Below, piece after piece: positions 30,982-38,767 of a stretch of DNA of 64,000 nt. Made by a program: the position numbers and the translations under genes. How positions within the stretch are numbered: position 1 is the stretch's first letter; the number at the start of each line of letters is the position of its first letter. The DNA is from UBA3792 sp045114775 (GTDB lineage Bacteria > Bacillota > Clostridia > Christensenellales > CAG-138), in the NCBI GenBank assembly GCA_045114775.1, contig JBGULC010000042.1, positions 92,579 through 156,578 of the forward strand, read 5' to 3'. The notes under the pieces were generated by a model that was not told the DNA's origin, searched no databases, and saw only the letters and a list, made by a program, of their open reading frames with translations.

Positions 30982-31147
30982 TTGGCTTCCCCTTGAGGGG
31001 AAGCTGTCACCGACAGGTGACTGATGAGGTGTACAGGACGGCGAATGCAGCGCATTCGCTCGATCCGCAAAAACTGACGTTTTTTGCGTGTCCACCTCAT
31101 CCGGCTCGCTCACACTTCGCCACCTTCCCCTCTAAGGGGAAGGCAAG
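30982..31147. repeat. Imperfect palindromic interspersed element (MITE/REP-like), full copy
   Basis: Each end has a hairpin of the TTCCCC-TNNAG-GGGGAA type (30987-31004 and 31124-31141), then TGATGAGGTG and its complement CCACCTCATC further in, and an inner hairpin CGAATGCAGCGCATTCG. The whole is a palindromic unit of about 166 bases filling the space between the Dabb gene and deoD. Half-like copies occur at 48574-48628 and, more diverged, 35816-35866. There is no coding capacity. Confidence 0.7.
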
Positions 31148-31188
31148 AATTCGGTCAAGTGTTGGTAATTGCCGGACAGAAGATCGTT

Positions 31189-31902
31189 TCAGTCCTCCGC
31201 AATGGACAGCGCCACGCGGATCATCTGATCGAACGCGGTCTGGCGCTGTTCCGGCGTCGTTTCCTCGTGCGTGCCGATGATGTCGCTGATCGTGTCGATC
31301 GAAAGCGCCTTCTTGCCGCACCGCGCTGCGTTCATATAGAGCGCCGCCGCTTCCATTTCCACGGCAAGCACGCCCATCTTGCGCCAGCTTTTCCACGCCT
31401 CCGGGTCATCGCCGTAGAACACGTCGGAGCTCATCAGGTTGCCGACCATGTACCGTGCGCCGATCGCCTCGCAGGCGTCGACGGCCTTTTTGACGAGCCC
31501 GAAATCCGCGATCGGGGCGAACGTGCCGGGCAGATTGAACTGCGCGGCATAGTTCGAGTTCGTGCAGGCGCCCATGCCGATGACGATGTCAAAGAGTCGG
31601 AGATCGGGGTGATACGCGCCCGCGCTTCCCACGCGGATGATGCTGTCCACGTCGAAGAAGTGGAAAAGCTCGTAGGAGTAGATGCCGATTGAGGGAATGC
31701 CCATGCCGCTCGCCATGACCGAAACGCGCTTGCCCTCGTACGTGCCGGTGTAGCCGTAGACGTTGCGGATGCCCGTCACAAGCTGCGGATCCTTCAGGTA
31801 GGTTTCCGCAATGAACTTTGCGCGCAGAGGATCGCCCGGCATCAGCACGGTCTTTGCAAAATCGCCCGGCTTTGCTCCGTTGTGGGGAGTGATAGTCGCC
31901 AT
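31189..31902 (-). CDS. deoD: Purine nucleoside phosphorylase, DeoD type
   Basis: Hexameric phosphorylase that splits purine (deoxy)nucleosides with phosphate in the cytosol. It starts TPHNGAKPGDFAKTVLMPGDPLRA; phosphate and ribose contacts RVGSAGAYH and EMEAAALY are present, and the catalytic Asp is in IDTISDIIG. 237 aa is the usual length. It is 15 bases after the phosphohexomutase gene. Its ribose-1-phosphate product is a logical substrate for that mutase, if the mutase accepts pentose phosphates (inference). Confidence 0.96.
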   Translation of the reverse strand: MATITPHNGAKPGDFAKTVLMPGDPLRAKFIAETYLKDPQLVTGIRNVYGYTGTYEGKRVSVMASGMGIPSIGIYSYELFHFFDVDSIIRVGSAGAYHPDLRLFDIVIGMGACTNSNYAAQFNLPGTFAPIADFGLVKKAVDACEAIGARYMVGNLMSSDVFYGDDPEAWKSWRKMGVLAVEMEAAALYMNAARCGKKALSIDTISDIIGTHEETTPEQRQTAFDQMIRVALSIAED

Positions 31903-31917
31903 AGCCGTTCTCCTCTC

Positions 31918-33624
31918 TTATTTGAGGCCGAGAAGCGTCGAAAGCTTCTCGTCCATATCGTTCATGAGTGCGGTCAGCCGCGCGTCGACCGCCGCGTCGG
32001 TGTCCGCGTGTGCGCCGATGTACAGCTTGAGCTTCGGCTCCGTGCCGGAGGGACGCACCGTGACCCATGCGCCGTCGGAAAGCGTCATGCGCAGCACGTT
32101 CGATTTCGGAAGCCCCGTTTCCTCGGGCTTATTGAAGTCCTCGGTCTTTGCGACGGAAACGCCCGCGATCGCGGACAGCGGATCCTTGCGGAGCAGCGCC
32201 ATTGCGTTTTTGATCGCTTCGATGCCCGCCTTGCCCTCGAGCGTGTAGGATTTGACCTTTTCGCGGTAAAAGCCGTAGATCCCGTAGATCTCGAGGAGCG
32301 CGTCGTAGAGCGTCATGCCGCGCTCGCGATAGACCACGCATGCCTCCGCAACGAGCATCGCCGCGCAGATCGCGTCCTTGTCGCGCACGAAGCTTCCCGC
32401 GAGGAAGCCGTAGCTCTCTTCAAAGCCGAACAGGAACGTATGCTCGTGCGTTTCCTCGCACCGCGCGATCTCCTCCGCGATGAAGCGGAAGCCGGTCAGA
32501 ACTTCCCTGCATTCGACGCCGAAGCGGGCGCAAATCGCGTCCGCAAGCTGCGTGGATACGATCGAGCGAACCACGAGCCCGTTGTCCGGCAGCTTGCCGG
32601 TCGCCTTATAGGAGGAAAGCAGAGAATGAATCAGGATCGCGCCGATCTGATTGCCGGTCAGCACCGCCCAATCGCCGTCGGTCTTTTTCACCGCAAGCCC
32701 GAGCCGGTCGCTGTCCGGATCGGTGCCGATGATGACGGTCGCGCCGACTTCTTCCGCATAGCGGAACGCCAGCGTGAACGCGTTCGGATCCTCGGGGTTC
32801 GGGGCCTTGACCGTCGGGAAGCTGCCGTCCGGCGCTTCCTGCTCCTTGACGACCGTGACGTTCGTGACGCCGATGCGCTTTAAGACTTCGCGGACCGGCA
32901 CGTTGCCGGATCCGTGCAGCGGGGTATAGACGAGCTTCAGGTCCTTACCCTTTTCTTTGACCAGCTCCGGCTGCGTCAAAAGCGACATCGTCTTTTGATA
33001 GTAGATCTCGTCGATCTCTTTGCCGATCAGCTCGATCGTACCGTCACCGACGCCTTGGTCAAACGGCTTGTAGCCGGTTTTGAAGCCCTCGACCGCGCGG
33101 ATGTGCCTTGTGATCTCGTTCGCAAGATCCGGCGCCGCCTGTCCCGCGGTGGGGCCGTAGACCTTGTAGCCGTTGTACTTCGGCGGGTTGTGGCTCGCCG
33201 TGATCACGACGCCCGCGTCGCATTTAAGCTCGCGCACCGTGAAGCTGAGCTGCGGCACGGAATGCAGCGTGGAATAGAGATAAACGTGTACCCCGTGCGC
33301 CGCGAGCACGCAGGCGGTCTCCTTGGCGAACAGGTCGGAGCAGTGCCGCGAATCGTACGCGATGCATACGCGCGCAGTACCCTTGACGTTCTCGTCAAGG
33401 TATCGCGCAAGGCCCTCGGTCGCCTTGCGGACGTTGTAGATGTTCATGCGGTTGTCGCCCGCGCCCAAGATCCCGCGCAATCCCGCCGTGCCGAATTCCA
33501 GCTCGGTGTAGAAGCGCTCCTCGATTTCCTGCGGGTCGTCCTTGATGGCGAAAAGCTCCGCCTTGGTCTGTTCGTCGATGTCGGGACTGTTCATCCAAAG
33601 TGCATAGCGTTCTTGTGCGTTCAT
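31918..33624 (-). CDS. Phosphoglucomutase/phosphopentomutase-like alpha-D-phosphohexomutase
   Basis: Cytosolic phosphosugar mutase. The active-site phosphoserine loop is TASHNP (in VVITASHNPPKYNGYK), the metal loop is DPDSDRLG, the sugar loop is GFEESYGFL, and the phosphate loop is RPSGTEPKLK. 568 aa matches the PgcA/PGM2-like subfamily, which includes phosphoglucomutase and phosphopentomutase activities. The position next to deoD favours a ribose-1-phosphate role, though glucose-1-phosphate is equally possible. GGAGG lies seven bases before the ATG. It overlaps the pseudouridine synthase by ATGA. Confidence 0.9.
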   Translation of the reverse strand: MNAQERYALWMNSPDIDEQTKAELFAIKDDPQEIEERFYTELEFGTAGLRGILGAGDNRMNIYNVRKATEGLARYLDENVKGTARVCIAYDSRHCSDLFAKETACVLAAHGVHVYLYSTLHSVPQLSFTVRELKCDAGVVITASHNPPKYNGYKVYGPTAGQAAPDLANEITRHIRAVEGFKTGYKPFDQGVGDGTIELIGKEIDEIYYQKTMSLLTQPELVKEKGKDLKLVYTPLHGSGNVPVREVLKRIGVTNVTVVKEQEAPDGSFPTVKAPNPEDPNAFTLAFRYAEEVGATVIIGTDPDSDRLGLAVKKTDGDWAVLTGNQIGAILIHSLLSSYKATGKLPDNGLVVRSIVSTQLADAICARFGVECREVLTGFRFIAEEIARCEETHEHTFLFGFEESYGFLAGSFVRDKDAICAAMLVAEACVVYRERGMTLYDALLEIYGIYGFYREKVKSYTLEGKAGIEAIKNAMALLRKDPLSAIAGVSVAKTEDFNKPEETGLPKSNVLRMTLSDGAWVTVRPSGTEPKLKLYIGAHADTDAAVDARLTALMNDMDEKLSTLLGLK

Positions 33625-34919
33625 CGTTTTTCCTCCGTAAATTCATTCAGGTTGAAGTCTCTTGTGCTTTCAAAGGTCTTTCCGAGCACCGTCAGCCGTT
33701 TCGCGATCAGGCATTGACGGCGTTTTCTGTATCGTTTGTTGCGCTCCCGGTCGCCGTACTTGTCGTCACCGAGCACGGGGCAGCCGATCGCGCTCATCTG
33801 CACGCGGATCTGGTGCGTGCGGCCGGTCATAAGCCGGATCTCGACAAGGCTGAGATCGCGCCGCGTTTCGAGTACGCGAAGTGCAAGCTCCATACGGAGC
33901 GCGTCCGGATCGGTCTCGCGGCAAAGCCACATCAAGGCGGCGTCCGCGTCCTTTTTCGCAAAGTGCGTGTAGCTTCCGTCCTGCGGACGTCCGACAACGA
34001 CGGCGCGGTAGATCTTTTCGGTCTCGTGCCGGTAAAACGCGTCCAGCAGCCGGTCGCGCATGGATTCCGTGCGGGCAAAGACGACAATCCCCTCGGTGTT
34101 CGCGTCGAGCCGGTGGACCGGGTAGAGCGGATCGAAGATCGCCGAAAGCTCGCCCAAAAGCGCGCCTTCGACCTCCGCGCCCGCGTTCTTGTCCGCGACA
34201 AGGAGTTCGTCGTCGAAATACACGCCGCTTGCGACTTCGTGCGCGGGCAGAAGCTTCAGCGCGGCGGGGTATTCGCGCCACTGCGGGATCGAATAGAACG
34301 TCATCGGCTCCTGCTGCGTCGGATGCGTGATCGTCAGCGTGTACGACCAAAGACGGATCTGCGTGCCGGGCTTCGCGTTCGGATTGTAGCGCATGTCGCC
34401 GACGATGGGCAGCCCTCTGCTCGATAGCTGCACACGGATCTGATGCGGCCTTCCGGTCAGAAGCTCGACGTCGAGAAGCGACGTGCCGTTCTCCCTTGCG
34501 AGCGTGCGGTAGCGGAGGATCGCCTTTTTCGCGCCGTCGGTCCCTTCGGGCACGACGCGGGTCGTGTTGGTCTTTTCGTCTTTCAAGAGCCAGTCGACGC
34601 ATTCGCCGAAAGCCGGCGCCTTTCCCTCGACGATCGCGACGTAGCGCTTGTGCGCCGTGCGGTCCTTGAACTGACTTGTGAGCCGTCCCGCGGCCTTGCT
34701 CGTCCTTGCAAAGACCATAACGCCGCCGACGGGGCGGTCGAGCCGGTGCACGAGCCCGAGATAGACCTCGCCGGGCTTACGGTATCGTTCCTTGACGTAC
34801 GCCTTGCAGACGGAGAGCAGGTCCGCGTCGCCCGAGGCGTCCGCCTGCACGGGCAGGTTTTCGGGCTTTTCCACGACCAGCAGGTGGTTGTCTTCGTAAA
34901 GGATATGCGGCGCGTTCAT
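33621..34919 (-). CDS. Tandem RluA-family pseudouridine synthase (two catalytic domains)
   Basis: RNA pseudouridine synthase with two RluA-type domains in one chain. Domain 1 has HRLDR (58-62, catalytic Asp61) and LLTGRPHQIRVQ (153-164). Domain 2 has HRLDAN (269-274, Asp272) and LMTGRTHQIRVQ (363-374). Usual RluA proteins are 220-330 aa with one domain; this is 432. Both catalytic motifs look intact. The start at 34919 forms an ATGA overlap with the methyltransferase stop; an ATG at 34931 is an alternative. Its gene neighbours are an RNA methyltransferase and the phosphohexomutase. The target positions are unknown. Confidence 0.9.
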   Translation of the reverse strand: MNAPHILYEDNHLLVVEKPENLPVQADASGDADLLSVCKAYVKERYRKPGEVYLGLVHRLDRPVGGVMVFARTSKAAGRLTSQFKDRTAHKRYVAIVEGKAPAFGECVDWLLKDEKTNTTRVVPEGTDGAKKAILRYRTLARENGTSLLDVELLTGRPHQIRVQLSSRGLPIVGDMRYNPNAKPGTQIRLWSYTLTITHPTQQEPMTFYSIPQWREYPAALKLLPAHEVASGVYFDDELLVADKNAGAEVEGALLGELSAIFDPLYPVHRLDANTEGIVVFARTESMRDRLLDAFYRHETEKIYRAVVVGRPQDGSYTHFAKKDADAALMWLCRETDPDALRMELALRVLETRRDLSLVEIRLMTGRTHQIRVQMSAIGCPVLGDDKYGDRERNKRYRKRRQCLIAKRLTVLGKTFESTRDFNLNEFTEEKR

Positions 34920-35779
34920 GCGTTTGTCCATCTTCCGCTCGCGCCGCAGGGCAGAACGAGACCGCCGCGCGCGATCGGCAGCCCGATCTCGTCGGCTTCG
35001 GCGCGTCCGCCCTTGATTGCAAGCTTCAATACGTTGCTGAGCACGGTCGGCGCAAGGCCGGTCGTGTAGGAATTGATGAGAAAGAAACAGGGATCGGGGG
35101 ATAATAACTCCGCGCAGAGCTCAACAAGCGGGAAAAGATCATCCTCGATCTTCCACATCTCGCCTGTGGGACCTCTGCCGTAGCTCGGCGGGTCCATCAG
35201 GATACCGTCGTAATGGTTTCCGCGCCGGAGTTCGCGTTTGACGAACTTCACGCAGTCGTCGACGAGATAGCGGATCGGGGCGTCGGATAGACCCGACGCC
35301 GCGGCGTTGTCCTTCGCCCAGGCGACCATGCCCTTCGCCGCGTCCACGTGCACGACCTCCGCGCCGGCCTTCGCGCAGGCGCAGGTCGCGCCGCCGGTGT
35401 ACGCAAAGAGGTTCAGCACTTTCGCGGGCCTCCCGGTACGCTTCTCATGCGCTTCGATCTCATTGCGCATCCAGTCCCAGTTGACCGCCTGCTCGGGAAA
35501 CAGCCCCGTGTGCTTGAAGCCGGTCGGCCGCACGATGAAGCGGAGATCGCGGTAGGAGACCGTCCATTGCTCGGGCAGCTGACGCTTGTATTCCCAGTGC
35601 CCGCCGCCGCTGCTGCTTCTGTGATAGACGGCGTCGGCGCGGTTTGCCGCGCGCTCGTCCATCGTCCACACCGCCTGCGGATCGGGACGCAAAAGCGTTA
35701 CGTCGCCCCAGCGCTCCAGCTTATCGCCGTTGCCTGCGTCTAAGATCGCGTAGTCTTTCCAACCGGAAGCAAGATACAT
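34916..35779 (-). CDS. Class I SAM-dependent methyltransferase (RlmI-like, rRNA-type)
   Basis: Predicted cytosolic RNA methyltransferase of the SAM-methyltransferase family that includes RlmI. The SAM-binding stretch is LNLFAYTGGATCACAKAGAE, with the acidic VHVDAAKGM strand, and the catalytic DPPSYGRG motif. It lacks the PUA domain of RlmI. 287 aa. The start MYLASGWKDY at 35779 has AGGAG seven bases upstream; an earlier ATG is less likely. It is translationally coupled to the tandem pseudouridine synthase, which suggests a joint RNA modification unit. Whether it makes m5C or another base is unknown. Confidence 0.85.
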   Translation of the reverse strand: MYLASGWKDYAILDAGNGDKLERWGDVTLLRPDPQAVWTMDERAANRADAVYHRSSSGGGHWEYKRQLPEQWTVSYRDLRFIVRPTGFKHTGLFPEQAVNWDWMRNEIEAHEKRTGRPAKVLNLFAYTGGATCACAKAGAEVVHVDAAKGMVAWAKDNAAASGLSDAPIRYLVDDCVKFVKRELRRGNHYDGILMDPPSYGRGPTGEMWKIEDDLFPLVELCAELLSPDPCFFLINSYTTGLAPTVLSNVLKLAIKGGRAEADEIGLPIARGGLVLPCGASGRWTNA

Positions 35780-35815
35780 AGGTTTCTCCTGATAAACTCG
35801 ATAGGTTGTATTCTC

Positions 35816-35866
35816 GGCTCCCCTGTGCAAGGAAAGCTGAACAGGCTTGCCGGGACTGAGGGGGTT
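35816..35866. repeat. Diverged copy of the palindromic interspersed element
   Basis: GGCTCCCCTGTGCAAGGAAAGCTG followed by a short hairpin and GGGACTGAGGGGGT. The order (short hairpin, spacer, GACTGANGRGGT) parallels 30982-31030 and 48574-48628 but the sequence is more distant. It sits directly after the second murA stop. Confidence 0.45.
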
Positions 35867-35875
35867 ATGAGGCCG

Positions 35876-37156
35876 TTATTCCTCTTCAACGCGCAGGATG
35901 TCCGCGCCGATCGCCCTGAATTTGCTGTCAAGATATTCGTAGCCGCGGTCGATGTAGCCGATGTTGTGCACACGGGTCTCGCCGCCGGCCATCAATCCCG
36001 CCACGATCAGCGCCGCGCCGGCGCGAAGATCGCTTGCATAGATATCGGCGCCGCGCAGGTTCTCCACGCCCTTGACGCGCGCCACGCGCTTTGCGATCGA
36101 GATGCTCGCGCCGAGCTTCCGAAGCTCCTTCACGTGGTTGAAGCGATTTTCAAAGATGTTTTCCGTGATCACGCTCGTGCCGCCCGCGGTCGTGAGGTAC
36201 GCCATCATCGGCTGCTGCAGGTCGGTCGGGAAGCCGGGGTAGACCATCGTGCGGAAGCTCACCGCGCGCGGCCGATCATTCATCGTCACGCGCAGGAAAA
36301 AGTCGCGTCCGTCGTCGCCCTCGATCACGCGCACGCCGCTTTCCATCAGCTTTGCGGAGATCGCTTCCATATGCGTCGGGATCACGTTCTTGATGACCAC
36401 GTCGCCGCGCGTCGCGGCCGCCGCGATCATGTAGGTGCCCGTTTCGATCTGATCGGGGATGATGGAATAGGAACAGCCGTGCAGCTTTTTCCGGCCCTGG
36501 ATACGGATCACGTCGGTGCCTGCGCCGCGCACACTGGCGCCCATCATGTTCAGGAAGTTCGCCACGTCGACGACGTGCGGCTCCTTCGCCACGTTTTGAA
36601 GCACCGTCGTACCCTCGGCCTTGGCTGCCGCCAGCATGACGTTGATCGTTGCGCCGACGGAAACGACGTCGAAGAAGATCTCTGCGCCCTTGAGCTTCGT
36701 CGCCTGCGCGCGGAGCACGTTGCGGCTCTCGTCCATGTAGATCTTCGCGCCGAGCGCGCGCATGCCTTTGACGTGCTGGTCGATGGGACGCGGTCCGATC
36801 ACGCAGCCGCCGGGCAGCGCCAGTTCGATCTCGCCGCATGCGCCGAGCATCGCGCCCAAAAGGTAGTAGGATGCGCGCATGGAGCTGACCTTACTTGAGG
36901 TCGCGTCGTGCGTGTTGATCACGGACGGGTCGATGCGCATGCAGCCGCCCTCGGTCATGTCGACCTTGGCGCCGAGCCCTTCGAGGATCTCCTTGAGGCT
37001 TTCGACGTCCGCGATGTTCGGAAGGTTTTCAAGAACGCAGGGTTCTCCGGCCAGGATGGCTGCGGGAATGATCGCGACGGCGGCGTTCTTCGCGCCGCTG
37101 ATCGTCACCGTTCCTTCAAGCCGTCTGCCGCCGTGGATGCTGTAAAAAGAATTCAT
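35876..37156 (-). CDS. murA: UDP-N-acetylglucosamine 1-carboxyvinyltransferase (copy 2)
   Basis: Second EPSP-synthase-family MurA of the window. The substrate loop is ISGAKNAAVAIIPAA and the catalytic Cys lies in GGCVIGPRPIDQH. 426 aa with all barrel repeats. The gene starts MNSFYSIHGG at 37156, GGAG about 11 bases upstream. It has its own promoter (37204-37232). Having one copy in the division cluster and one elsewhere resembles the MurAA/MurAB pair of Firmicutes. Which copy is the main housekeeping enzyme cannot be told here. Confidence 0.95.
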   Translation of the reverse strand: MNSFYSIHGGRRLEGTVTISGAKNAAVAIIPAAILAGEPCVLENLPNIADVESLKEILEGLGAKVDMTEGGCMRIDPSVINTHDATSSKVSSMRASYYLLGAMLGACGEIELALPGGCVIGPRPIDQHVKGMRALGAKIYMDESRNVLRAQATKLKGAEIFFDVVSVGATINVMLAAAKAEGTTVLQNVAKEPHVVDVANFLNMMGASVRGAGTDVIRIQGRKKLHGCSYSIIPDQIETGTYMIAAAATRGDVVIKNVIPTHMEAISAKLMESGVRVIEGDDGRDFFLRVTMNDRPRAVSFRTMVYPGFPTDLQQPMMAYLTTAGGTSVITENIFENRFNHVKELRKLGASISIAKRVARVKGVENLRGADIYASDLRAGAALIVAGLMAGGETRVHNIGYIDRGYEYLDSKFRAIGADILRVEEE

Positions 37157-37203
37157 ACTGCGTGTTCTCCGGGTCTTGCAAAAGCAAGAAATACTGTCTT
37201 TCT

Positions 37204-37232
37204 ATTGTATCGGATTTCGGGCGTTCCGTCAA
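37204..37232 (-). promoter_or_regulatory. Promoter of the second murA
   Basis: On the minus strand TTGACG (37227-37232) and TACAAT (37204-37209) have 17-base spacing. The -35 box overlaps the stop codon of the upstream solute-binding protein gene. Confidence 0.75.
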
Positions 37233-38077
37233 CCGTTCGTACCCCATTCAACGTCGAACTGCGCGCCCCACTTTTGGAACGTGCCGTCGCGCTGCCAGTC
37301 GTAGAAGAAGGAGTCGCACACCTCGAGCAGGACCGAGTCCTTCTTCGCGATCGCGTAATAGGGGATCTTGCCGATCTCAAAGGGAAGGATCTGCGTCCGC
37401 GCCTCGCGCCACGACGCGGCGACGGATCGCGGCAGGCAGACGGCGTCCACCGTGCCTGCGCGCAGCATTACGCGCATGGAGTAATAATCCGCCGCGGGAT
37501 GCACGACCAACTCGGGCTCGACCGATTCGAGGTATTTGTCCAGAAGCGTTTCCGACGGCGTGTTTTCCAGGACCGCAACCGTCCTCCCGCGAAGCGAGGA
37601 AAACGGCTCGTAGGCGAGGATCACGCACGGATCGGTGAAAAACGGGACGGTACCGCTCTGAAACGCCTCCTGCGGGAACTTCTGCACGCTCATCAGCACC
37701 AGATCGAGCTCGCCGTCATTCATGCGCCACGGCGCGGTATAGCGGTCGACCGGCACGAACGTCACGCCCTCCGTGGTGCCGAAGATCAGCATCGCCAGCT
37801 CGTCCGCAACCGCCTTTTCGTAGCCGCTGCCGTTTGCGAAGAGACCCGGTATGCTTTCGTCCACACCGACGCGCAGCACACCGGTGCTCCGCACGACGTC
37901 CAGCTCCGGATTCGACAGCACGGAAGCCGCCGGGCGGTTGATCATCACCAGCACGGCGACGAGCAGTACGGCGACGGCAGCGACAAGAATCGGCTTCACG
38001 GGAAGCCGTTCCTGCCAGCCAGGCCGCAGCAGCCGTCTTTTCTTTTGCTTTATTTCCTCGTTAAACTTGGTTTCCAC
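37229..38077 (-). CDS. Membrane-anchored SBP_bac_3-type solute-binding protein
   Basis: Extracellular solute-binding domain of the amino-acid binding type (VLRVGVDESIPGLFANGS, AVADELAMLIFG, LRAGTVDAVCLP) behind a membrane anchor (about 30-46) and a basic cytosolic head. 282 aa. The start codon is GTG (38077). No ABC permease or ATPase gene is next to it. The N-terminal anchor and the absence of transport genes suggest a sensor or a component for a distant transporter. Divergent from thpR with its own promoter. Confidence 0.8.
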   Translation of the reverse strand: METKFNEEIKQKKRRLLRPGWQERLPVKPILVAAVAVLLVAVLVMINRPAASVLSNPELDVVRSTGVLRVGVDESIPGLFANGSGYEKAVADELAMLIFGTTEGVTFVPVDRYTAPWRMNDGELDLVLMSVQKFPQEAFQSGTVPFFTDPCVILAYEPFSSLRGRTVAVLENTPSETLLDKYLESVEPELVVHPAADYYSMRVMLRAGTVDAVCLPRSVAASWREARTQILPFEIGKIPYYAIAKKDSVLLEVCDSFFYDWQRDGTFQKWGAQFDVEWGTNG

Positions 38078-38137
38078 GTCGTCGCAGGCTCCGCTTTCCT
38101 TCGTTTCGTTGCTGTTATTTCATCCTACCCCAATTAT

Positions 38138-38165
38138 ATTATAACAAACATTCCGAAAATAGCAA
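38138..38165 (-). promoter_or_regulatory. Promoter of the solute-binding protein gene
   Basis: On the minus strand TTGCTA (38160-38165) and TATAAT (38138-38143) are 16 bases apart. The leader to the GTG start is about 55 bases. Confidence 0.65.
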
Positions 38166-38175
38166 AGAGAAAACC

Positions 38176-38204
38176 TATACAAACCGATGAAAAAACCTTA
38201 TAAT
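38176..38204 (+). promoter_or_regulatory. Promoter of the thpR-addBA operon
   Basis: TATACA (38176-38181, weak -35) and TATAAT (38199-38204) have 17-base spacing. The ATG follows 29 bases later behind AAAAGGGG. Confidence 0.55.
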
Positions 38205-38233
38205 GTACGTATCATAACGAAAAGGGGATTCCT

Positions 38234-38758
38234 ATGCGTTTATTTATCGCCGTGCCGCTGCCGAAGGACGTGCAGCGCGCCGTTTACACCGCGGAGGAGG
38301 GGCTGCGCTCCTTAAGCAGCTCCGGTCGCTTTGTGCCGTTCGGCAACCATCACATCACGCTGCGGTTTTTGGGCGAAAGCAGCGCGCTTGCCGACATCGC
38401 CGCCGCCATGCATGAGGCGGTGAAGGACGCGCGGCCGTTCCAGCTCCGACTCGGCGCGCCGGGTTCGTTTACGCACGGCGGGGCCAGGACGAGCTATCTT
38501 TCCGTGACCGGCGAGCTGGACGAGCTTTTCCGCGTTCGCGAAACACTTGAAGCGGCGCTCTTCGAATACGGCTTCGCGGGCGGCAAGGTGCGGTTTTCGC
38601 CGCATATCACGCTGGCGCGCGCGGTGGAGCTCAACGGCGACGCTTCCCGCATTCGCGTGCCGAACGCGGCGTTCACCGTGCGGTCGATCGTGCTCTTCGA
38701 GAGTACCAACGAAAACGGGCGCATGGTCTATACCCCCGTTCATACGGAGACGTTTTAA
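38234..38758 (+). CDS. thpR: RNA 2',3'-cyclic phosphodiesterase
   Basis: 2H-phosphoesterase of the ThpR/LigT family, which opens 2',3'-cyclic phosphate RNA ends. Both catalytic HxT motifs are present (HHITLRFLG near 36 and PHITLARAV near 122). It starts MRLFIAVPLPKDVQR. 174 aa is typical. It heads a plus-strand operon, 9 bases before addB. Its natural substrate is uncertain. Confidence 0.93.
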   Translation: MRLFIAVPLPKDVQRAVYTAEEGLRSLSSSGRFVPFGNHHITLRFLGESSALADIAAAMHEAVKDARPFQLRLGAPGSFTHGGARTSYLSVTGELDELFRVRETLEAALFEYGFAGGKVRFSPHITLARAVELNGDASRIRVPNAAFTVRSIVLFESTNENGRMVYTPVHTETF

Positions 38759-38767
38759 GGAGAAAGC

